Part shown: piece by piece, positions 19,406-30,027 of the stretch
Position numbering within the stretch: position 1 is the stretch's first letter
Layout of the letters: each line of letters starts with the position of its first letter
Assembly (NCBI GenBank): GCA_014378705.1
Contig: JACMND010000079.1
Coordinates: 1 to 44,272 of the forward strand
Direction of reading: 5' to 3'
Length of the DNA: 44,272 nucleotides
Origin: Pedobacter sp.
GTDB lineage: Bacteria > Bacteroidota > Bacteroidia > Sphingobacteriales > Sphingobacteriaceae
Notes under the pieces: model-generated
What the model saw: only the letters and a program-made list of their open reading frames with translations
The model's database searches: none
Told to the model about the DNA's origin: nothing
Made by a program: the position numbers and the translations under genes

Positions 19406-22303
19406 TTACTGATTAAAAGTAAACCCTACGTAATACATAGCCCCAATTGCCGGGTTTCCATAAGAAGTTGTGTAGTAATTATTTAACAGGTTAGAAGCAC
19501 CAATTTTAATCATTGACTTAACAGAAGGGATTTTTAGGTTTACTTGTCCGTCTAAAGTACCATACGCTGAAACGGTACCTGCGGCAAATGAAGAATTCCA
19601 GAAAAATTTATCCTGCCAGCGGTAATTTACGTTAAAAGCAAGGTTTTTAGCAATTTCCCTGTTCCCCAGCCCCAAGTTATAACGGATTTTAGGCGTGTTA
19701 AAATCGTTGATGTAATTAGCTGGCAGATTGCCAATTTGATTATAGGAAACGTTTCCGGTTAAATTAAACTTACCGATTACGTAATCCATTCCAAATGCGG
19801 CACCGTACGAGGTAACTTCACCTTCTGCGTTAACCGGCACGCCAAATTTGGTAAATGCTGTCCGGGTTGCATTGGCTTGGTATACTTCTACTGCTGTGAT
19901 AAAGTTTTTGTACATGTTATAATAACCATACGCATCGATCAAAACATTTGGGCCTAATAAACCTTTGTATCCCAACTCGTAAGCCTGAACACTTTCTGGC
20001 TGAACCCCTACAGGATTGAAAGTATACGTTTGCAACAATGCCGGATTTGGAGCTCCTGCGGAAGCAGAAGCAAGGAAACTGCGGTAACTAACATCAGTAA
20101 ACGCCTTATTATTGTAAAGGTCAAATTTCCCGACAAGCTCTGGTATGCCACCAATTAAACGGGTACTACCGCCTCCTACAGAAAGGTTAATGTATTGATT
20201 TTGCGTGGTCGGATTTCGATAACCTGTTTGATAGGAAAGCCGGATGTTATTATTAGGAGCTACAGTAAACACACCAGTTAGCCTTGGTGTAAAGCGGCCA
20301 TCAAAGTTGGTACTCTTATCATAACGGCCAGAAAATGTAAGTTTAAATTTATCATCAAAAAATTTCTTGCCGATGGTACCAAAAGCACCATATTCATTAA
20401 TGTTGATCTCACGGTTCAGATCGTCAAAAATAGTTCCACCCGAATTCAGATCATAAATGCGGTAAGAAGCACCCAACTGAAGTTCGACAACATTGTTAAA
20501 GGCATTTGAAAAATTGTACAAACCTTCATAGTGATATAAATTTGTTTTATCATCAAACCTGGCTCCTAAACCGGTTGTACTGCTGATGTTGGTGTTAATA
20601 ATTTTATCTTTTGCTTTTTCGTAAGCCGGTGTTCCGGGAAGATATCGGCCCTGATCGGCGGCGTTCCGGGCAAACTGATGTGCCTGCGCATCAGGGGCAC
20701 CAGTTGCCCTGGCTCCAACATAGTTACCTACATATTGCGGAAACCAGGTTGTCGATGCTTTTGAAGTTTCATTAATATAACTTCCAAGAATAGAAGAAAT
20801 ATAAGAATCACCGGAATTCTCACGTGTGGTATATCCCCTCAGCATAAAATCGCGTCCTCTTAATTCAAGTTTATACTGGCCAATGCTGAAGTTTCGTAAA
20901 GAGTAACGGTCTGATCCGGTGTAAACCGAAGTACCTAATCCCCAGTTTGCCTGTGCAATCGCCTCAATATTATTATTAAATTTATAATGTAAGGAATTGG
21001 AGGTTTTAAAAGATTTTGTATCGTAATCAACCAGGTTGTTTTCCGCATACCCGGTTCTGGAAACCGCCTGATCCGGAATTAATCCAGCCCGCAAACCAAT
21101 GTTAAATGGAAGAACGTTTTGGATAGCAGGCCTTAAAGCAGCAGGAAAACTTCCGAGAAAACCGCCTATCTGGGCTGGCGTGGCTGTTACCGGCAAACTT
21201 GCGTTGATGACCGCGATAATATCCGGAATAAGCCCACCGGTTGCGGCGGCCACACCTGCTCTGGTCGCATTTTGAACCGCGTTAGCTACGTTACGCATAT
21301 TTGAATTTACTTCATCCCCATAGGAATTTATACCGTCAAAATTCGGATCAGAACTCCTGTCACCTTCTTTGACACTTCTGCTTATCCGGTCGAAATTATT
21401 AAAATTACCTGCCTGCCAGTCTCTGGCCTGCAAAAAAGAAACGTTTGTTTTAAAAGCGAATTTATTGTTCCAGGCTTTTGCATAACGGAAAGCAACATCT
21501 TCAAATGTTTGGCTGTTTTGCAAAGGGTCATTCAAATGATTGAGGCCTGATTTAATCTGGAACGCTATACCCTGATTGGTAAACGGGCTTTTTGACGTTA
21601 ATAGCATTGTACCGTTAATGCCGCCCGCACCATATAATGCAGAGGAAGCTCCGGGAAGTAATTCTACGTTATCCAGATCAAGCTCGGTGATTCCTACTAC
21701 GTTGCCTACAGAAAAATTTAAACCCGGCGCCTGGTTATCCATTCCATCAACTAACTGGTTAAAACGTGTATTCCCGTTGGAGTTGAAACCACGGGTGTTT
21801 ACCGATTTAAAAGTTAAACTCTGCGCACTCATTTCCACACCTTTCAAATTGGCTAAAGCATCATAAAAAGTAGGTGCAGCTGTTTCTCGTATGGCTGCCG
21901 CTCCAACACGTTCAATAGACACCGGAGATTCCAAAATTCGCTCAGGTGTACGAGAAGCAGCAATAACAACCTCCTGGCCCAGTATTGCCTGGCTTTCTAA
22001 AGGTATATTTAAATTAATTGCTGATCCGGTAATCGTTTGTTCAAAGGGTTTGTAACCCAAATAACTTACAATAATCGCGAATGGTGTTGATTCTGATGTT
22101 GTTAAAGAAAAGCGGCCCTTTTCGTTAGTTGAGGTTCCTATTGATTTTCCTTTAACTGAGATAGCAACACCAGCTAATGTTTCTTTAGTTGTCATGTCTG
22201 TAACAGTTCCGGAGATGGTTACGCTTTGAGCGAAAGCCATTGTACTGATTAACACGACAATGGCCAGGCTACTGGCAAGTCGGGTAAAAAATTTTAGGTT
22301 CAT
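19406..22303 (-). CDS. TonB-dependent outer-membrane receptor without SusD partner
   Basis: This 965-residue outer-membrane importer has a signal peptide (about 1-25, ending TMAFAQ), a carboxypeptidase-regulatory-like domain (about 29-105), a plug (about 115-240, with NTRGFNSNGNTRFNQLVDGM and LLPGASSALYGAGGINGT), and a beta-barrel ending YYVGFTFNQ. It lacks the SusC-type box, and no SusD-like gene is next to it. Its own terminator lies downstream, so it is not part of the maltose transcript although it sits just upstream on the same strand. A role in maltodextrin uptake is possible by position only; siderophore or other substrates are equally open. Confidence 0.92.
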   Translation of the reverse strand: MNLKFFTRLASSLAIVVLISTMAFAQSVTISGTVTDMTTKETLAGVAISVKGKSIGTSTNEKGRFSLTTSESTPFAIIVSYLGYKPFEQTITGSAINLNIPLESQAILGQEVVIAASRTPERILESPVSIERVGAAAIRETAAPTFYDALANLKGVEMSAQSLTFKSVNTRGFNSNGNTRFNQLVDGMDNQAPGLNFSVGNVVGITELDLDNVELLPGASSALYGAGGINGTMLLTSKSPFTNQGIAFQIKSGLNHLNDPLQNSQTFEDVAFRYAKAWNNKFAFKTNVSFLQARDWQAGNFNNFDRISRSVKEGDRSSDPNFDGINSYGDEVNSNMRNVANAVQNATRAGVAAATGGLIPDIIAVINASLPVTATPAQIGGFLGSFPAALRPAIQNVLPFNIGLRAGLIPDQAVSRTGYAENNLVDYDTKSFKTSNSLHYKFNNNIEAIAQANWGLGTSVYTGSDRYSLRNFSIGQYKLELRGRDFMLRGYTTRENSGDSYISSILGSYINETSKASTTWFPQYVGNYVGARATGAPDAQAHQFARNAADQGRYLPGTPAYEKAKDKIINTNISSTTGLGARFDDKTNLYHYEGLYNFSNAFNNVVELQLGASYRIYDLNSGGTIFDDLNREININEYGAFGTIGKKFFDDKFKLTFSGRYDKSTNFDGRFTPRLTGVFTVAPNNNIRLSYQTGYRNPTTQNQYINLSVGGGSTRLIGGIPELVGKFDLYNNKAFTDVSYRSFLASASAGAPNPALLQTYTFNPVGVQPESVQAYELGYKGLLGPNVLIDAYGYYNMYKNFITAVEVYQANATRTAFTKFGVPVNAEGEVTSYGAAFGMDYVIGKFNLTGNVSYNQIGNLPANYINDFNTPKIRYNLGLGNREIAKNLAFNVNYRWQDKFFWNSSFAAGTVSAYGTLDGQVNLKIPSVKSMIKIGASNLLNNYYTTSYGNPAIGAMYYVGFTFNQ

Positions 22304-22530
22304 AAAGTTATGTTTTAGGTTTGAAATATGACCTGCCTGAAATTTAGGTGTAATTTTTTAAATATTAAAGCAAATATTTAATAATTTTCATCCAGATTAT
22401 GATAAGAATGCAAACAGTTAAATTTTTAAAAGGTTATTTCTCATTTACTTAAAAAAATGGTAAAAAATTTAACCTGCTCATTTTCCAAATTTCTATTGCC
22501 AACACTTTTAATTTATTCTAAACTTGCTGT

Positions 22531-24972
22531 ATGGTTGTATTCTTAAAATCAGGAATTACGTGTTTAATAGGGTTAACGCTTGTATTAGTCCTTAATATCA
22601 AATTAGGAAACGTTCCTCCATTAGGTAAATTTTTAGATCCTTTTCATGGGTTTTGGAAAAATGCTGAAAGCAGAAACATCGAAAAAGTGATGGATATTAA
22701 GTTGGAAGGATTAGAAGGGAAAGTAAGCATTCGGTTTGACGAGCAAAGAATCCCCCATATTTTTGCGGACAATGACCATGATGTTTATTTTGCCCAGGGC
22801 TATATTACCGCCAGGGACAGATTATGGCAGATGGATTTCCAAACCCGCTTTGCTTCAGGCCGTTTATCAGAAGTGGTTGGCCCCAAAGCAATAGAGCTTG
22901 ATCAATATCAACGCCGGATGGGGATGATGTATGGTGCGGAAAATATGATTAAAGGTATGCTGAAGGACCCCCAAATGACGGCTGTAATGAACGCTTACGC
23001 GGAAGGTATAAATGCATATATTAAGTCGCTCAGTGCTGAGGATTACCCAATAGAATTTAAAATTCTGGATTATAAACCTGAAGAATGGAAAATAATTAAC
23101 TCGGCGTTACTCCTAAAACTTATGTCGGCAACCCTTTCGGGAGGTTCCAATGAATTTTATTTAAGCAATATACTCAATGAGTACGGTCCTGAAATTACCA
23201 AAGACCTATTTCCTGATTCGCCTTATCGCGAAGATCCGGTAATCCCTAAAGGAACTAAATGGGATTTTAAACCATCAATAATTCCTAAAAGCTCAACACC
23301 TCAAGCTATTTCTGAAAAGAAAAATATTACGACAAAGGAAAAAGTTGATGGAATCGGGAGCAATAATTGGGCTGTAGCCGGATCTAAAACAGCAACCGGT
23401 TATCCGCTTTTAGCGAATGATCCGCATTTAGATCTAAGCTTACCTTCAATATGGTATCAAATTCAACTGACAACCGGAAATTCGAATGTATATGGAGTTT
23501 CTTTACCCGGAGCCCCGGCAGTTATTATCGGTTTTAATAAAGATATTGCCTGGGGAGTTACTAATGTTGACGCAGACGTTTTAGACTGGTATAAAATAAA
23601 ATTCAGGGATAGCGTTTTTGAAGAATATTGGTATAACAATACCTGGAAAAAAACTAAAAAGCGGATTGAAACTATTTTAGTAAGAGGTGCCAAAACGGTA
23701 ACGGATACGGTGATATACACGCATCACGGGCCTGTGGTTTATACAGAGGGGCAGAAACCGGTAGATTTTACCAAGGCCAATAACATTCCGGAAGGCCATG
23801 CGCTGCGTTGGATCGCCCATGATCCATCAAATGAATTTAGGGCCATCTATTTACTTAACCGCAGTAAAAACCACACCGATTATAAAAAGGCGATCACCTA
23901 TTTTTCTGCGCCGGCCCAAAATTTTATTTTCGCTAGCGCAGAAAATGATATCGCCATTACGCCCAACGGATATTTCCCTTTAAAATATAAAACCCAGGGG
24001 AAATTTATACTGGACGGTTCCCTTGCTTCCGATGATTGGCATGGACGGATTCCGGCAGAACAAAACCCAACTGTTAAAAATCCGGCACGCGGTTTTGTAA
24101 GCTCAGCCAATCAATCATCCACAGATAAAACCTACCCTTATTATATAAACTGGGAGTTTGCCCCTTATGATCGGGCACACCGTATAAACAATCGTTTAAC
24201 AGTTATGACCAAAGCAACAGTTGACAGTATGCGAAATTTACAGAATGATAATTACAGCATGCTTGCCCAGAATATCCGGTTAAACCTGATCGAATCTTTA
24301 GATACACAAAAACTCAATGCTTCTCAAACAGAAGCGCTTGAGGTTGTTAAAAACTGGAATAATTTTTTTAATGCCAACGAGATTGGCGCCAGTATTTTCG
24401 AGATCTGGAGGAAGTTGGTTGAAAAAAATATTTGGTCAGATGAATTTACCAAAAAAGATCTGCCGATGCGGTATCCTTCGCGTGACAGGCTGGTTGAAAT
24501 GTTACTGAACGAGCCAAACGCCCGCTGGTACGATAATATAAATACCAGGCAAAGGGAAAATAAAAAAGACATTATACAACTTAGTTTCATTGCCACTGTG
24601 GATAGTTTGACTGAGAAATTTGGACCTATATCTGATCAGTGGAAATGGGGAAATGTAAAACATAGTTACGTTCCGCATCTAGCAAAAATTGCAGGTTTTA
24701 ATTCTAAGTTTTTGAATAACGGAGGTTCAAAAACTTCTGTTAACGCCATGAACGAAACAAACGGCCCTTCCTGGCGTATGGTAGTGGCTCTTGGAAAAAA
24801 CGTAAAAGGTTACGGGGTTTTTCCGGGCGGCGAATCCGGTAATCCGGGTAGTTTTTATTATGACGACATGATCAACACCTGGACCGAAGGAAAACTCAAT
24901 GAGTTGTTATTCTTAAAATCTAAAAACGAAAAATCCCCGCGAATTATACAAGCATGGGAATTGGGCAAATAA
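22531..24972 (+). CDS. Penicillin-acylase family Ntn-hydrolase
   Basis: This is an N-terminal-nucleophile amidohydrolase of the penicillin/acyl-homoserine-lactone acylase family, made as a precursor and self-cleaved into two chains. The 813 residues begin with a hydrophobic export or anchor segment (about 8-24). The alpha-chain region (RFDEQRIPHIFADNDHDVYFAQGY) follows, then the cleavage site before Ser277 in GIGSNNWAVAGSKT and the beta chain with ANDPHLDL and a late WRMVVALG. The length is normal. It is transcribed away from the TonB receptor across a 227-base AT-rich gap in which I see no clear promoter. The natural amide substrate cannot be told from sequence. Confidence 0.92.
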   Translation: MVVFLKSGITCLIGLTLVLVLNIKLGNVPPLGKFLDPFHGFWKNAESRNIEKVMDIKLEGLEGKVSIRFDEQRIPHIFADNDHDVYFAQGYITARDRLWQMDFQTRFASGRLSEVVGPKAIELDQYQRRMGMMYGAENMIKGMLKDPQMTAVMNAYAEGINAYIKSLSAEDYPIEFKILDYKPEEWKIINSALLLKLMSATLSGGSNEFYLSNILNEYGPEITKDLFPDSPYREDPVIPKGTKWDFKPSIIPKSSTPQAISEKKNITTKEKVDGIGSNNWAVAGSKTATGYPLLANDPHLDLSLPSIWYQIQLTTGNSNVYGVSLPGAPAVIIGFNKDIAWGVTNVDADVLDWYKIKFRDSVFEEYWYNNTWKKTKKRIETILVRGAKTVTDTVIYTHHGPVVYTEGQKPVDFTKANNIPEGHALRWIAHDPSNEFRAIYLLNRSKNHTDYKKAITYFSAPAQNFIFASAENDIAITPNGYFPLKYKTQGKFILDGSLASDDWHGRIPAEQNPTVKNPARGFVSSANQSSTDKTYPYYINWEFAPYDRAHRINNRLTVMTKATVDSMRNLQNDNYSMLAQNIRLNLIESLDTQKLNASQTEALEVVKNWNNFFNANEIGASIFEIWRKLVEKNIWSDEFTKKDLPMRYPSRDRLVEMLLNEPNARWYDNINTRQRENKKDIIQLSFIATVDSLTEKFGPISDQWKWGNVKHSYVPHLAKIAGFNSKFLNNGGSKTSVNAMNETNGPSWRMVVALGKNVKGYGVFPGGESGNPGSFYYDDMINTWTEGKLNELLFLKSKNEKSPRIIQAWELGK

Positions 24973-25055
24973 TTTCAGCTAATCGTATCAGAGGAAATAA
25001 ATGTAAATCTTACAAAATCTTTTAGCATATGCGTTTGTTCCTGCTTTCGATCTAA

Positions 25056-27101
<2,046 letters not shown>

Positions 27102-27176
27102 TTATATTCGCAAAAAGATTTTTAAATCAAAAATTTAAATAATCTGTCAACTGGCAACTAATCAACTAAATACCCA

Positions 27177-28061
27177 ATGAACAAATTCCACGGAACCGGT
27201 GTTGCCCTCGTTACTCCTTTTAATACGGATGGTTCTGTCGCTTTTAACAAATTACAAAAACTTATTGACCATACCATTAACGGAGGTGTAGATTATCTTG
27301 TTTCTTTAGGAACAACCGGTGAAACGGCTACGTTAAGTATAATTGAGAGAACAGAAGTATGGAATTTTACGTCCGAAGCTGTCGCCGGCAGAATACCGTT
27401 AGTAGCCGGAGTTGGTGGAAATAATACCAGCGAACTGACCCAACAGGTAAAAAATATGAACGGCAATCAGTTTGATGCGATCCTTTCCGTAAGCCCGTAT
27501 TACAATAAACCTACGCAGGAAGGCATATATCAACATTATAAAGCAGTTTCTGAAGCTTCTGACCTTCCACTTATTCTTTATAATGTTCCGGGGCGTACCG
27601 GAAGTAACATTGCCTCTGAAACGACCTTGCGTTTGGCCCATGATTTTAAAAATATTATTGGGATTAAGGAAGCTTCCGGAGATTTTGATCAGTTTAATAA
27701 AATCATGAAAGACAAACCAGCGGATTTTCTGTTTATATCAGGAGACGATCCGATTGCTTTACAGATGATCTCTATGGGAGCGGTAGGAATTATTTCGGTT
27801 ATTGGAAATGCTTTTCCTTCTATACTTTCTAAGATGATACAAATGTGCCTGGATGGAAATTTTAGCGAAGCACGGTTTTCACATTACAGTTTAATAGAGG
27901 TAACCCGTCATATTTTTGCTGAGGGGAATCCTGCGGGAGTAAAAGCTACTTTAAAATTATTGGGCATTTGCGGAGACACTGTCCGTTTACCGCTTGTAAA
28001 CATCACTGAAGAAACGTTTGAAAGCATCGCTCAGGAATTAAATAAGCTAAATCTGATATAG
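27177..28061 (+). CDS. dapA: 4-hydroxy-tetrahydrodipicolinate synthase
   Basis: This enzyme condenses pyruvate with aspartate semialdehyde, the first committed step to lysine and meso-diaminopimelate. The latter is the peptidoglycan residue that the MurE in this window is expected to add. The 294-residue barrel contains GTTGETATL (about 45-53), the SVSPYYNKPTQEG segment with the conserved Tyr, the YNVPGRT motif and Schiff-base Lys164 in GIKEASGD. Length and motifs are typical. A hairpin follows 50 bases after the stop. Confidence 0.96.
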   Translation: MNKFHGTGVALVTPFNTDGSVAFNKLQKLIDHTINGGVDYLVSLGTTGETATLSIIERTEVWNFTSEAVAGRIPLVAGVGGNNTSELTQQVKNMNGNQFDAILSVSPYYNKPTQEGIYQHYKAVSEASDLPLILYNVPGRTGSNIASETTLRLAHDFKNIIGIKEASGDFDQFNKIMKDKPADFLFISGDDPIALQMISMGAVGIISVIGNAFPSILSKMIQMCLDGNFSEARFSHYSLIEVTRHIFAEGNPAGVKATLKLLGICGDTVRLPLVNITEETFESIAQELNKLNLI

Positions 28062-28105
28062 ATTCAGGAGCTGAGTGCTGTTTACAAAAGCGATTTATTT
28101 AAAAT

Positions 28106-28138
28106 TGAAAAAGCCCGATGTAGGGTTACAACGGGCTT
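28106..28138 (-). terminator. Hairpin between convergent dapA and Hc1-like genes
   Basis: The stem AAGCCCG (28111-28117) pairs with CGGGCTT (28132-28138). On the minus strand it is followed by five T, fitting a terminator for the Hc1-like gene. It may also stop dapA from the other side, though the plus-side T tract is poor. Confidence 0.65.
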
Positions 28139-28155
28139 GTTATGGTCAAGTAAAA

Positions 28156-28356
28156 TTACTTTTTCTTGGCTAGTTTCTCAGCTTCTTTATTTTTAGTATC
28201 CTGAACTTCAAGACGAATAGCCTGGGCTAAATTTTTCAAGTCTTGCATTCCTTTTCTTACACGTGTACCCGCAGCGCTATTGGCTTTGTTATAGAATTTG
28301 TCAGCATCTGCTTCCAACGATTCGATCAGGTTTTTTGCTTCAGTAAATTTTTTCAT
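28156..28356 (-). CDS. Histone H1-like (Hc1-family) small protein
   Basis: This 66-residue lysine-rich protein has the Hc1-like pattern seen across Bacteroidota: KFTEAKNLIESLEADADKFY, then AGTRVRKGMQDLKNLAQAIR, then a short basic tail ending KLAKKK. It is predicted to be mostly helical and to bind DNA or nucleoid. It has an unusually good Shine-Dalgarno for this genome. A perfect inverted repeat lies 31 bases upstream of the start. Its exact role is not known from sequence. Confidence 0.88.
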   Translation of the reverse strand: MKKFTEAKNLIESLEADADKFYNKANSAAGTRVRKGMQDLKNLAQAIRLEVQDTKNKEAEKLAKKK

Positions 28357-28365
28357 TTTTTTAAA

Positions 28366-28370
28366 CTCCT
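28366..28370 (-). promoter_or_regulatory. Strong ribosome binding site of the Hc1-like gene
   Basis: AGGAG on the minus strand, nine bases before the ATG. Most genes here lack such a match, which suggests strong translation. Confidence 0.65.
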
Positions 28371-28386
28371 TTTAGTTTTGTGAGGG

Positions 28387-28411
28387 TTAGTAATTGGTAT
28401 TATATTACTAA
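28387..28411. repeat. Perfect 8-base inverted repeat upstream of the Hc1-like gene
   Basis: TTAGTAAT (28387-28394) and ATTACTAA (28404-28411) flank a 9-base spacer. The site could be an operator or part of the promoter. The rest of the 257-base gap is AT-rich and also contains a consensus DnaA 9-mer, TTATCCACA, at 28475-28483. Confidence 0.4.
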
Positions 28412-28569
28412 TGTAGAATGTTTTTCTCGTAAAACGAATTTTTGAAAAATAAAAATCAGCGTTTTAAAGGGTTTTTATCCACATTTTAACAATCATTACG
28501 CAAAAAGAATGGAAAGGTTACCTGTAAAAGTGGCATTACAGATAGTATAGGCATTTTTTAAACTATAAA

Positions 28570-28594
28570 AGCCCTTCAGAACATCTGAAGAGCT
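28570..28594 (-). terminator. Terminator of the PLP-enzyme gene
   Basis: An 11-base stem (28570-28580 with 28584-28594) closed by a 3-base loop lies just after the stop at 28614. On the minus strand it runs into TTTT and an AT-rich stretch. Confidence 0.7.
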
Positions 28595-28613
28595 ATTTTA
28601 AATTCTGTTAAAT

Positions 28614-29855
28614 TCAGGCGGTAGCCAGCTTGTTTTCCTTATATAATCCGTTTTTAAGCTTTTCTCCAACTTCGCTAAAAGCACTAAGGGTACGCTCAAC
28701 ATCTTCTAATGTATGCATGGCTGTCGGAATTAATCGTAGCATAATTAAACCACGAGGTATAACGGGGTATAATACAATTGAACAAAAAATAGAATAGTTT
28801 TCTCTTAGATCCATCGTAATTGCTGTTGCTTCTGCCAGTTCTCCCTTAAAGAAAACAGGTGTCACCATCGTGTTCGTAATTCCAATATCAAAACCGCGTT
28901 CTTTTAAACCTTTTTGAAGTGACAGAGCTATTTCCCAGAGTTTTTCTCTAAATTTTGGGTTTCCTTTTAAAAGTTCCAATCTTTTCCTCAATCCTAAAAC
29001 CATCGGCATTGGTAAGGATTTTGCAAATGTTTGGGAACGCATGTTATATCTTAAAAAATTCGTAATCTCTTCTGTAGAGGCTATAAATGCACCTATCCCT
29101 GCCATTGATTTAGCGAATGTTCCAAAATAGATATCTACCCCATCAATAGAATCCTGTGCTTCATGTGTTCCTGCGCCTGTTGCACCCATCGTACCAAAAC
29201 CGTGGGCATCATCTACAAGCAATCGAAATTTAAACTTATCCCTTAGGGTTGTAATTTCCTTGAGCTTACCCTGCGCACCCGACATGCCGAATACACCTTC
29301 TGTAATTACCAAAATAGCCCCACCGGTATTTTCTACCCATCGGGTTGCTCTTTCAAGTTGCTTTTCCAGGTTTTCAATGTTGTTGTGGGAGTAAACAAAT
29401 CTTTTGCCCTGATGAAGGCGAACTCCGTCTATAATACAGGCATGTGATTCGGCATCATATACAATTACATCATGACGGTCAACCAAGGCATCAATAGCTG
29501 ACATAATTCCCTGATAACCATAATTTAACAAAAAAGCATCCTGTTTTCCAACAAATTCCGCAAGATCCTTTTCCAAAGCCTCATGGTGATTTGAATTACC
29601 AGACATCATGCGGGCACCCATCGGATAAGCCATGCCATAGTCGCGGGCTGCCTGTGCGTCGGCTTCACGAACTTCCGGATGATTGGCCAGGCCCAAATAA
29701 TTATTAAGGCTCCACACTAAGTGATCCTTGCCCCTGAACTTCATATGCGGTGAAATTTCACCTTCTAGTTTTGGAAAAGCAAAATATCCATGAGCCATCT
29801 TTTGATGCTGGCCTAATGGTCCCATATTTTTCGAAATTTTATCAAATAAATCCAA
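28614..29855 (-). CDS. Alpha-oxoamine-synthase family PLP enzyme (Kbl/BioF-like)
   Basis: This PLP-dependent enzyme belongs to the group that joins an amino acid to an acyl-CoA (2-amino-3-ketobutyrate ligase, 8-amino-7-oxononanoate synthase, serine palmitoyltransferase). Visible motifs are SLNNYLGLANHPEV, the cofactor-stacking His in DAESHACIIDG, LLVDDAHGFGTMG, and the Schiff-base Lys in FGTFAKSMAGIGAF. The GARMMSGNS segment replaces the GSRFLNGT type of true serine palmitoyltransferases, so I do not call it spt. I chose the TTG at 29855 (MDLFDKISKNMGPLG, 413 residues). The longer TTG at 29894 overlaps the probable -7 box and would lie upstream of the transcript. The exact substrate is unknown. 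Confidence 0.85.
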   Translation of the reverse strand: MDLFDKISKNMGPLGQHQKMAHGYFAFPKLEGEISPHMKFRGKDHLVWSLNNYLGLANHPEVREADAQAARDYGMAYPMGARMMSGNSNHHEALEKDLAEFVGKQDAFLLNYGYQGIMSAIDALVDRHDVIVYDAESHACIIDGVRLHQGKRFVYSHNNIENLEKQLERATRWVENTGGAILVITEGVFGMSGAQGKLKEITTLRDKFKFRLLVDDAHGFGTMGATGAGTHEAQDSIDGVDIYFGTFAKSMAGIGAFIASTEEITNFLRYNMRSQTFAKSLPMPMVLGLRKRLELLKGNPKFREKLWEIALSLQKGLKERGFDIGITNTMVTPVFFKGELAEATAITMDLRENYSIFCSIVLYPVIPRGLIMLRLIPTAMHTLEDVERTLSAFSEVGEKLKNGLYKENKLATA

Positions 29856-29891
29856 TGATGTAATGTTTAAGTATAAGTATATCCAATTGGA

Positions 29892-29922
29892 CAAAGTTAG
29901 TTCTTAGAGTTCTGAAATTCAA
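29892..29922 (-). promoter_or_regulatory. Bacteroidota-type promoter of the PLP-enzyme gene
   Basis: On the minus strand TAACTTTG (29892-29899) fits the -7 consensus TAnnTTTG exactly. A TTG (29920-29922) lies 20 bases further upstream, at the -33 distance. Transcription would begin near 29885, leaving a leader of about 30 bases before the TTG start at 29855. Confidence 0.45.
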
Positions 29923-29975
29923 CATTCAACCAAACCAAATTTTAAAAGATTTAAATACTGCTTCACGTTAACGTT

Positions 29976-30010
29976 AAAAGCCTTTATCTGCATGGCAAAT
30001 AAAGGCTTTT
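29976..30010 (-). terminator. Terminator after ftsZ
   Basis: A perfect 12-base stem (AAAAGCCTTTAT at 29976-29987 with ATAAAGGCTTTT at 29999-30010) with an 11-base loop lies 18 bases after the ftsZ stop and closes the dcw transcript. Confidence 0.8.
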
Positions 30011-30027
30011 AATACATTTATAGACTA

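Noticed and set aside
28372-28379. Plus-strand TAGTTTTG resembling a -7 promoter box
   Set aside because: No plus-strand gene follows and no -33 element is present; it probably occurs by chance in AT-rich DNA.
28614-29894. Calling the PLP enzyme a serine palmitoyltransferase
   Set aside because: The fold fits, but the GSRFLNGT-type substrate loop of known serine palmitoyltransferases is replaced by GARMMSGNS, so only the family is stated.
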